Source: Aeromonas taiwanensis
Lineage (GTDB): Bacteria > Pseudomonadota > Gammaproteobacteria > Enterobacterales > Aeromonadaceae
Length of the DNA stretch: 58,793 nucleotides
Direction of reading: 5' to 3'
Assembly (NCBI RefSeq): GCF_000820165.1
Contig: NZ_CDDD01000042.1
Span: forward strand, 37,949-96,741
A program made the position numbers and the translations under genes. The stretch's first letter is position 1, and each line of letters opens with the position of its first letter. The notes under the pieces were generated by a model. The model was given only the letters and a program-made list of their open reading frames with translations. It was not told the origin of the DNA and did not search any database. This document shows positions 46,020 to 56,100 of the stretch, piece by piece.

Positions 46020-47126
46020 TCAAACCTTGTTGGCGTTCTCCACCGGCTTGGCATACATGGCGCGCCAGATGGCCTTGTGCTCTGCTGGCACCTCGGACTG
46101 GCGGGTCAGGAAGGCGGCCTGCTCGGTCGTGCTGGCCCGATTGGGGACATCCGCGGCCAGGTAATTGCCGGGGAAGAGGCGATAGCTGCTCCAGATGGCC
46201 TTGTCGATGAGCGCAGCCAGTTCGTCCGGATCGCTGAAGCCCTCGGTGATGGGGGCGCCGAAGGAGACGTGTACCCGCCCCTTCTGGCCGATGATGCCCG
46301 CGACTATGCTCTCGATGTCCTCGAACTCGCCCTTCTCGTAGCTGCCGTTGACCGACTTCTCGTAGAGCTCGCGCGCCTTGGCCATGTCGGTGGGATCCAG
46401 CTCGTAGCTGATGCTGACCGGCACGATATTGAGGCTGCGCATGTAGTCGACGAACTCGATCTTCTGCTTCTTGCCGTCCACGTAGAACATCTTGAGGATG
46501 GCCGGATCCGTCTTGTCGTCCCCGTCCTTGGCGCGCCCTTCCTTCTGGGCGATCCAGATGGAGTGCCCCTCGTGCACCGACTGGCCGATGTAGGCCGACA
46601 GCTCGCCGAGCGCCTTCATCATCTCCCGCGGCCCCTTGGCGGAGCGCTTGACGATGAAGCTCTTGTTGAGCTTCATCAACTCGGTGGCGCAGGGTTTGCG
46701 CAGCAGGTTGTCACCGATGGCGATGCGCACGGTATCGAAACCGTGGGTGTGTAGTCCCCAGTTGACGAACGCCGGATCCATGGCGATGTCCCTGTGGTTG
46801 GAGACGAACAGATAGCCCTGCTCCTTCTTCAGGTGTTCGAGCCCGGAGAAGCTCACCCCCTGTGTGGAGGTGGCGATCATGCGGGTCATGTAGCGGGTCA
46901 CCCCCATCTGTACCTGATGGATGGTGCTGACCTTGGCCCACTTGTGGCGCAGGAACTGGCGGATCAGCGGGCGGATGGCCCAGCCCAGCCAGCTCATCAG
47001 GGAACCGAAACGGTATTTGGCGATGGCACCGATAAACTCGTCATCCTGGATCAGCCGCTCGATGGCCGCTGGCACTTCATCATCGCGATAGGGGCGAATG
47101 TCCGCGAATCTGTCTACTTCAGTCAC
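46020..47126 (-). CDS. PlsC-like 1-acyl-glycerol-3-phosphate acyltransferase homologue
   Basis: 368-residue lysophospholipid-type acyltransferase. Catalytic HX4D is NHRDIAMD; further motifs are the acyl-acceptor region IAQKEGRAKDGDDKTDP and the PITEGFSDP part. It is longer than typical PlsC (about 245) by both N- and C-terminal extensions, and no strong TM helix is seen, so the substrate could differ. The start is GTG (VTEVDRFADIR). Poor ribosome site. Confidence 0.85.
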   Translation of the reverse strand: MTEVDRFADIRPYRDDEVPAAIERLIQDDEFIGAIAKYRFGSLMSWLGWAIRPLIRQFLRHKWAKVSTIHQVQMGVTRYMTRMIATSTQGVSFSGLEHLKKEQGYLFVSNHRDIAMDPAFVNWGLHTHGFDTVRIAIGDNLLRKPCATELMKLNKSFIVKRSAKGPREMMKALGELSAYIGQSVHEGHSIWIAQKEGRAKDGDDKTDPAILKMFYVDGKKQKIEFVDYMRSLNIVPVSISYELDPTDMAKARELYEKSVNGSYEKGEFEDIESIVAGIIGQKGRVHVSFGAPITEGFSDPDELAALIDKAIWSSYRLFPGNYLAADVPNRASTTEQAAFLTRQSEVPAEHKAIWRAMYAKPVENANKV

Positions 47127-47325
47127 AATGTCTGCCTTGCATGTATGGAGTCGCGACCAGCAGCTGCCGGCCGGGAAAATTCAGGGCGCAATTTTACACG
47201 CTTTTGGGGTCTGGGGTATGAGGCGCATACAGATAGTGCGATCTTGCCGTGAAAAAGCGCCTCCCGTCGCCTGGCAACGCGTCAAGACGCGCCCTGCAAC
47301 AAGCAGGCTGACAGGCCGTTGTCAC

Positions 47326-47880
47326 CTAGACTGCGGGGTTGAGGAGCGCGGTGAGGACGTGATCCTCCCAGCGGCCGTTGATCATCAGGTAGTCCTTTGC
47401 GTACCCCTCCCGCTCGAAGCCGAGCCGTTCGAGCAGAGCGCCGCTGCGCAGGTTCGCAGGCATGTAGCCGGCCATGATGCGGTGCAGGCCGCGCTCCCGG
47501 AACAGGTAGTCGATGCCGGCCGTCACCACCTCGTGCATCAGTCCCTGTCCCTGATGGGCATGGTCGATGGCATAACCCAGGTGGCACGCCTTGAACATGC
47601 CCATCATGATGTTGGTGAAGTTGCAGGTGGCGAGCACCCGCTCCCCCCGCAGATCCAGGGCCGCCAGCTGCACGGCGCTGCCATCGAAGAACTGGCCGTA
47701 GCCGTCGCGCAGCCGCGCCTGCCAGTGGGCCAGGGTATAGAAACTTTCATCCCGCCTGGGCTCCCAGGGGGCGAGGTGGGTGCGGTTGCGCAGATAGAAA
47801 TCCAGCATCAGGTCGGCCCGCTCCGGGGGCAGCACGGTCAGCCGGGTGCGGGCCGTGGTGATATGGGGCAGCGTCGTCAT
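47326..47880 (-). CDS. rimJ: RimJ-like ribosomal-protein-alanine N-acetyltransferase (GNAT)
   Basis: 184-residue GNAT protein, close to E. coli RimJ: LAPWEPRRDESFY, HWQARL, ANFTNIM-like CNFTNIMMG, HLGYAIDHAHQGQGLMHE (acetyl-CoA loop), HRIMAGYMPANLRSGALLERLGF, GYAKDYLMINGRWEDHVL. RimJ acetylates the N-terminal alanine of S5. GGGGAGAG lies directly before ATG. Part of a pair with the next acetyltransferase (37 nt apart). Confidence 0.9.
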   Translation of the reverse strand: MTTLPHITTARTRLTVLPPERADLMLDFYLRNRTHLAPWEPRRDESFYTLAHWQARLRDGYGQFFDGSAVQLAALDLRGERVLATCNFTNIMMGMFKACHLGYAIDHAHQGQGLMHEVVTAGIDYLFRERGLHRIMAGYMPANLRSGALLERLGFEREGYAKDYLMINGRWEDHVLTALLNPAV

Positions 47881-47917
47881 CTCTCCCCCCGGACGTTGGA
47901 AGCGGGCAGAAAGGCCA

Positions 47918-48472
47918 TCAGAGATCCCTCAGCCTGAGCCACTCGTCCCGCAGCAGGCCGTAGTGCACGTGATCCACCACCCTGTCCGCCAGTCGCTCCG
48001 CCCGCCGGGTCACCCCCTCCTGCACCATGCCGAGCCGCTCGCACACCGCCCGGCTCGCGTCGTTCTCCTGGGCGGCGTTGATCTCCACCTTCTCCATCCC
48101 CATCTCCTCGAAGGCGTGGTGGATCAGGGCCTGGCAGGCCCGGGTGATGATGCCGTGCCCCTGCCAGCGTTCCGCCAGCCAGTAGCCGATGCTGACCTTG
48201 GCCAGCCCGTGATCGATCTGGTTGTAGCCGATGACGCCGACTACCTCCCCCTGATACTCGATGGCCGTGGTCAGCCCCTCCCCCCGGGCGAATTTCTCGA
48301 TGGCGTGGCGAATGAAGGTGGCGCTGTCGGAGGGTTGTTGGATGTGGGGCACCCAGGGCAACCACTGGGAGAGGTAGTCGCGGTTGCGCTGGCAGAGGCG
48401 AAACAGCTCGCTGGCCATGTCGGGTTGCAGGAACAGGAGCGCCAGCTCGTCATCCAGTTGCCATGAAAACAT
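47918..48472 (-). CDS. RimL-type GNAT acetyltransferase
   Basis: 184-residue GNAT: QPDMASELFRLCQRNRDYLSQWLPWVP start, acetyl-CoA motif IGYWLAERWQGHGIITRA, and INAAQENDASRAVCERLGM. Resembles RimL (L7/L12 serine acetylation) and related YdaF-like enzymes; the exact substrate cannot be told. GGAGG lies before the ATG chosen (48472). First gene of the GNAT pair. Confidence 0.85.
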   Translation of the reverse strand: MFSWQLDDELALLFLQPDMASELFRLCQRNRDYLSQWLPWVPHIQQPSDSATFIRHAIEKFARGEGLTTAIEYQGEVVGVIGYNQIDHGLAKVSIGYWLAERWQGHGIITRACQALIHHAFEEMGMEKVEINAAQENDASRAVCERLGMVQEGVTRRAERLADRVVDHVHYGLLRDEWLRLRDL

Positions 48473-50588
<2,116 letters not shown>

Positions 50589-50614
50589 TCCCGACACACA
50601 GCAACAACATGGAA

Positions 50615-50636
50615 AGCGCCGGCCTGAACCGGCGCT
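50615..50636. terminator. Intrinsic terminator of ahyB
   Basis: AGCGCCGG / CCGGCGCT stem with 6-nt loop, followed by GTTTTA. Convergent with the LysR gene. Confidence 0.8.
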
Positions 50637-50639
50637 GTT

Positions 50640-51539
50640 TTATTCCCGTTTCCCCGACCAGCGTCTGGCCAGGGAGCGCGCCGCCTCCAGCACCCGCTCC
50701 TTGGCGGGATTGGGACGCTTGCCACTGCGCCAGGCCATCATCACGTCCCAGTGATCCGGCGGCAGATCCACCACATCCAGTTTCACCAGGCGACCGAACT
50801 CCAGATCCCGGGTGATGGCGAGCGCCGGCATCAGGGTGATGAAGCCGTGCTCCAGCGCCAGCTCTCGCGCCGCGCTGGCAGGCTGGATGGCATGCAGCGG
50901 GCTGGCGACCTGGCGCAGCAGCCGTAGCTGCAGGATCAGCTCGTCACAGCCGGTGCCCCACTGCTGGGGGGCCAGCCGCTCATTGGCGATGTCCTGCAGG
51001 GTCAGCCCCTGCCGACCGGCCAGGGGGTGGGTGGCGCAGGCCACCGCGATGATGGGGGAGCGATAGAGCAGCTCGAGCTGGATGCCAGCGATGGCGGGAC
51101 ACTTCAGGATGAAGCCGACGTCGGTCTCGCCGGTCAGCAGCTCCTGCATGATGATGCCGGAGTGATCCGTGTTGCAGCGGATCTCGAAGGACTCGTCCAC
51201 CAGGGCCAGCAGCAGGGGACCGAACACCGCCGTGGTCAGGGAGGGCAGGCAGGAGAGCCGGATCCGCGGCAGGGCCGGCGCCCCCTGCATCGCCAGCCGC
51301 CCCCCTTCCAGCGCACTCAGGGCCGCCATCGCCGCAGGCAGAAACTGCTCGCAGGCCGGGGTCGGGGTGGCCCCACGGCGGTGGCGGCGAAACAGGGACT
51401 GGCCCAGCTCCTGCTCCAGCACGGCGATCCGCTGGCTCACCATGGGCTGCGACCAGCCACGGATGGCCGCCACCTTGCTGAAGCTGCCACGGTTGGCCAC
51501 ATCCAGCAGCAATTGCAAATCGTCGAGTGTCATAGCCAT
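50640..51539 (-). CDS. LysR-family transcriptional regulator
   Basis: 299-residue LTTR: winged HTH about 1-60 (LDDLQLLLDVANRGSFSKVAAIRGWSQPMVSQRIAVLEQELGQSLF) and a periplasmic-binding-type effector domain about 90-295. Two starts possible (MAMTLDDL at 51539, MTLDDL at 51533). It is divergent from mdtH with 209 bp between and may regulate it; effector unknown. Confidence 0.9.
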   Translation of the reverse strand: MAMTLDDLQLLLDVANRGSFSKVAAIRGWSQPMVSQRIAVLEQELGQSLFRRHRRGATPTPACEQFLPAAMAALSALEGGRLAMQGAPALPRIRLSCLPSLTTAVFGPLLLALVDESFEIRCNTDHSGIIMQELLTGETDVGFILKCPAIAGIQLELLYRSPIIAVACATHPLAGRQGLTLQDIANERLAPQQWGTGCDELILQLRLLRQVASPLHAIQPASAARELALEHGFITLMPALAITRDLEFGRLVKLDVVDLPPDHWDVMMAWRSGKRPNPAKERVLEAARSLARRWSGKRE

Positions 51540-51748
51540 AACCAAATCCAATATGAAATATAGCCAGTTGTCGGCTACCACTATATCTGGCGCCCCACCA
51601 GAATAGCAGCATCAATCGTCATCATATGGCAATACGCCATCGAGTCAGGGACCTGTCATCGTCCTTGACTCTCTTTTGTGACGGCGCCATTCGGCGATGA
51701 ATACAACAACACAACAATATCAACGGAACGAACAGAGGTAACAGGATC

Positions 51749-52942
51749 ATGGTGGAGCGGGCGAGGCGGTTGGGGCGGTGGTTCTTGGCATTGGATTCCC
51801 TCCTGGTGATCCTGGGATTCTTCGTGGTCATGCCCATGATCAGCCTGCGTTTCGTGGACCAGCTCGGCTGGGCCGCCGGGGTGGTCGGGCTGGCGCTGGG
51901 GCTGCGTCAGCTCACCCAGCAAGGGCTGGGGGTGTTTGGCGGCTCCCTGGCCGACAAGTTCGGGGCGCGCCCCCTCATCGTCTGCGGCATGCTGCTGCGG
52001 GCGCTGGGGTTCGCCAGCCTGGCCTATGCCGAAAGCGGGCTGGAACTCATCCTCTCCTGCATCATCTCCGGGCTCGGTGGCTGCCTGTTCGATCCCCCCC
52101 GCGCCGCCCTGGTCATCAAGTTCACCCGGCCACGGGAGCGGGGCCGCTACATCTCCCTGCTGATGATGCTGGAGAGCGCCGGCGCCGTGGTGGGGGCCCT
52201 GCTCGGCAGCTGGCTGCTGAACTTCGACTTCGAATATGTCTGCCTGCTGGGTGCCGGTCTCTTCGTCTGCGCCGCCCTGTGCAACCTGCTGATCCTGCCC
52301 CCCTACAAGCTCTCCGTACGCCCGACCCCGATCCGCGACGGCCTCGGCCAGGTACTGGCGGACAAGGCCTTCTGCCGACTGGTGCTGATCCTGAGCGGCT
52401 ACTACGCGCTCTGGGTGCAGGTGATGCTGATCTTCCCCATCCTGGTCAAGCAGATGGCGGGCAGCACCACAGCGGTGGGCTGGATGTATACCCTGGAAAC
52501 CGCCATCTCCCTGGCCCTGCTCTACCCCCTCGCCCGCTTCGGCGAGCGCCACTTCAAGCTGGAGAATCGCCTGATGGCCGGGGTATTGCTGATGACCACG
52601 GGGATAGGCCTGGTCGCCTTCGCCACCACCCTGCCCGCGGTCTTCCTGCTGCTCGCCTGCTTCTACCTCGGCATCGTCATCGCCGAGCCGGCGCGGGAAA
52701 CCCTCATGACCAAGCTCGCCCAGCCCGGTGCGCGCGGCAGCTACATGGGCTTCAGCCGCCTGGGGCTGGCGCTCGGCGGCATGACGGGTTACGTGGGTGG
52801 CGGCGCCCTGCACGACTACGCCATGGCCCAGGGGCAACCCTGGCTGCCCTGGCTGGTGCTCGGCACCGTCGGCGTCACCACCCTGCTGCTGCTGGCGAAC
52901 TGCTTCCAGCGTGGCTCCCGCCTTGCCAGGGTCAGCGCCTGA
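51749..52942 (+). CDS. mdtH: Multidrug efflux MFS transporter MdtH
   Basis: 397-residue 12-TM MFS protein, strongly similar to E. coli Mdt[28 protein letters not shown], the [13 protein letters not shown]-loop, and [16 protein letters not shown], and [15 protein letters not shown] near the end. Exports drugs such as norfloxacin and enoxacin in E. coli. Starts ATG after a run of A-rich DNA. Divergent LysR gene is a likely regulator. Confidence 0.93.
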   Translation: MVERARRLGRWFLALDSLLVILGFFVVMPMISLRFVDQLGWAAGVVGLALGLRQLTQQGLGVFGGSLADKFGARPLIVCGMLLRALGFASLAYAESGLELILSCIISGLGGCLFDPPRAALVIKFTRPRERGRYISLLMMLESAGAVVGALLGSWLLNFDFEYVCLLGAGLFVCAALCNLLILPPYKLSVRPTPIRDGLGQVLADKAFCRLVLILSGYYALWVQVMLIFPILVKQMAGSTTAVGWMYTLETAISLALLYPLARFGERHFKLENRLMAGVLLMTTGIGLVAFATTLPAVFLLLACFYLGIVIAEPARETLMTKLAQPGARGSYMGFSRLGLALGGMTGYVGGGALHDYAMAQGQPWLPWLVLGTVGVTTLLLLANCFQRGSRLARVSA

Positions 52943-52969
52943 CCCCTTGGCCATCACGCCATTCAACCC

Positions 52970-52995
52970 GGGCGCCCCTCTCTTGAGGGGCGCCC
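52970..52995 (+). terminator. Intrinsic terminator of mdtH
   Basis: 11-bp stem GGGCGCCCCTC / GAGGGGCGCCC with 4-nt loop, followed by TCTTTTT. Confidence 0.9.
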
Positions 52996-53064
52996 TCTTT
53001 TTATCCTCTCGTTGAGTGGCCCTCCCTCTCTGCTCCGCCGCATTCATCCGAAAAGCGCCCATAA

Positions 53065-53094
53065 AAAAAGCGGCAGATTGCTCCGCCGCTTTTT
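53065..53094 (-). terminator. Intrinsic terminator of the RTX gene
   Basis: AAAAAGCGGC / GCCGCTTTTT stem around a 10-nt loop, with the A-run on the left making a U-tract on the minus strand, just after the RTX stop. Confidence 0.85.
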
Positions 53095-53109
53095 GACCAT
53101 CTGACCGGA

Positions 53110-56100
53110 TTACTTGTCGATATCCAGCATGTTGTTTTGCAACATGAAATCGATGACCTGGTTGGCTGTCGTCCCCGAACCGCCCGTCAGGGTGTCGAAG
53201 GTGTGGTTCATCAGCACTATCTCCTGGGTCACCGGCGCCGCGCCGCTCTCCTTGACCTGCAGGTGCACCCCCTCGTTGTCCTGGAACACCGAGAGCAGGC
53301 TCTTCAGGGAGCTCTCGGTCTTGCTGCCATCGCTGTCGAGCAAGTCGCTGAGATCCAGCTTGTCCCCTTCCGACTTGCTGAAATCGACGATGTAGTCCTT
53401 GGCCACCTTGCCGGTTTCGGTATCCCCCTTCAGCCAGGTGAAGGTATCGGCTCCGGCATCCCCCTTGAGGATGTCGTCGCCAAGCCCGCCAACCAGGATG
53501 TCGTTGCCAAGGCCCCCGCTCAGCACGTCGTTGCCAGTCCCGCCGTACAGGGTGTCGTTGCCGCTGCCGCCACTCAACACGTCGCTGCCACTCTCGCCAT
53601 AGAGGGTGTCGTTGCCACTGCCACCGAACAGGATGTCGTTGCCAGCCCCGCCATAGAGGAAATCATCCCCGCCCTGGCCGAACAGGATGTCGTTGCCATC
53701 CCCGCCATAGAGGGTGTCCCCCTTGTCATTGGCCGACGACTGGTCGAACTCGCTGACATGCCCCGTGATGTAGGAATGCACCTGGGCATCGGTCACCGAC
53801 CCGGCCCCCAGCTTGCCGGCCACATACTGCTTGATGGCCGCATATCCTTCTCCGCTGATGTCGGTGAAGCGCACCGCATCGCCGAACAGGATGTCGTCGC
53901 CCGCTCCGCCATCGAAGCGGTCGGCCCCCGGCAGGTTGTTGACGGAGCTACCCAGGATGGAGTTCGCCAGATCGCCGGCAGACACGTTGGACTGTACAAC
54001 CTGATCGCTGTCGAACTGCTTCAGGGTATCGATAGACACGTTGCCGCCAATACCGATGGCCTCCAGCGTCACCTTGTTGAGGGCCAGAAGCGGCAAGACG
54101 GCCAGGGCGTTTTGCAGTGCCCAGTAACTATCGTCATAGGTGGTGGAAATCTCGAAGGTGCCATCCCCCTGCGCTCTCAAGGTGCCGATGGAGGTCGAAC
54201 TCCACTTGTTGTTGTTGCCCTGAGACCACTGCTGCACCCTGCCATTAGCATCGATCAGCACCCTGCTGGTGCCGCCAATGTTGGCGGAGAAGACTTCACC
54301 AGGTACATAGTTGTTAACGTTGACGAACGCGTCGAGCCGCTCGCCAGTCACCTGGTTAACGATCGGGTTGGTCTTTTCATAATCGTAATAGGTGTTCGGC
54401 GCCCCATCAGTGATGAAGTAGGCCAGGTTCTTCGCATTGGCGTTGTTCTTGGCGGTGTCGCTGTTGAACCAGTTGGAGGTAGTCTTGAGGGCATCCTCAT
54501 AGTTGGTCGTGCCACCATTCCAGTAACTGCCGTTCATGCTGTCGAGCACGCTCTGCAACTTGGTCAGGGCATTGACATCCTTCAGATCCACGCTAATGGA
54601 CTTGTTGGCCTGACTGTCGAAGTCCACCAGGAAGATATTGACCTTGCCCGCACCCTCGGTCCCGGCACTGTTCTTGAGGCTGGTAAAGACCTGGGTCAAC
54701 TGGGCCTTGATCGTTTCCATGGCTTCACTGCCGATACTGCCGGAGCTGTCGACCATAAAGGCGATGTTGTAGTTCTGGCCTGGCAGCACCACGCTGCCGT
54801 CCAGATCCCCGACCACGATGTTGTGCTCGCTGCCATAGGTCCGGTTCTGATCCCCCGGCTCCCCTTCGGTGGCATTGAAGTAGCTCAGGCGGATGCTGTC
54901 GTTGTCGGACGCGGAACTGGTCTTATCGGTACCCACCTCCCTGGCGATGGCATCCACCTTGAGATCGACCTGACCGGCGCTGCTGCCGGGGACTCGCAGA
55001 GTCAGCCCGCTCAGCTTCACATCCAGCGTGCTCGCACTCCACAGACCGCTGCTGGCGGTAAGGGTGAGCTTGCCATCCACCCCGACGGTGCCCAGCAGCT
55101 GGTTGCCGTTATAGAGCTCGGCCCCCTTCGGCATGCCGCTCAGCACCAGGCTGTCGAGCACTTCGCTGCCATCACGATCGCTCAGGGAGGCGCTCACCTC
55201 CAGCGGGTAGTCGACCACCGTCGGCTGCACCAGGGTCAGCTCGCCGGTGATCTGGTTGAGCTGGTAGAGGCCGTCGGCGAACTGGACATACTCCACGTCG
55301 TGCAGCGCCTTGGTGATACCGACCCCCTTCTCCGTGACGGAGAAGTTGAACCAGCGATCATTGATCGAGTATCCGCTGCCCTTCGTGATGGCGTAGTCGG
55401 CACGGTTACCGGACAGTACAGCGATATCTTTATCACCAGCACCGCCATAGAGAGTATCGCCACCCAACCCAGCGACCAGAATGTCGTTTCCAACGCCGCC
55501 GTCGAGGGTATCGCCCGACACTGAGTTGCCACCGACCAGCACGTCATTACCGTTGCCACCGACGAAGTGGTCGCCGCCCCCCTTCACGCTGACGATGTAG
55601 TCGTTGCCATCACCTCCCACCACGGAGTCCTTACTAGAGGTGCTATCGGTCAGAGTGTTGGTGATCCCGAGGGCCCCCTTGTCGAAGCCGCCGGACTGGA
55701 ACTGGCCCGTGGTGATCCCCGCGCTCGGGAAGCTCTGGCTGTAAGACGGCATGCCATTCCCCATCAGGGTGACGTTGACCGTGGGTTTGTCGGCCACCGC
55801 AGTCACGTCGATCACCAGCTTGCCGCTGTTGCTGAGGTTGGCCCCGTCGCTTACCTGGTAATCGAAGCTGGCATAGTCCCCCTTCATGTTGCCAACGGTG
55901 GCGCCGCCACCATTGCTGGCACTGCTGCTCGACTCGTTCACACCGGGCACGAAGCGCAGATGACCTGCATTCACCTCGGCATAAGAGATAAGGGTGCCAC
56001 TCGACACGGCCACCCACTGACCCGCAGCGTTGAGGTACTCGAGCTTGCCATTGAGGGGCAAGGAGCCGATCTTCACGCTGAGATCGCTATCGGCCTGGTC

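Noticed and set aside
53137..55524. 795-codon plus-strand frame within the RTX gene
   Set aside because: Repetitive translation of the antisense of RTX and VWA coding sequence; no start signals or domains.
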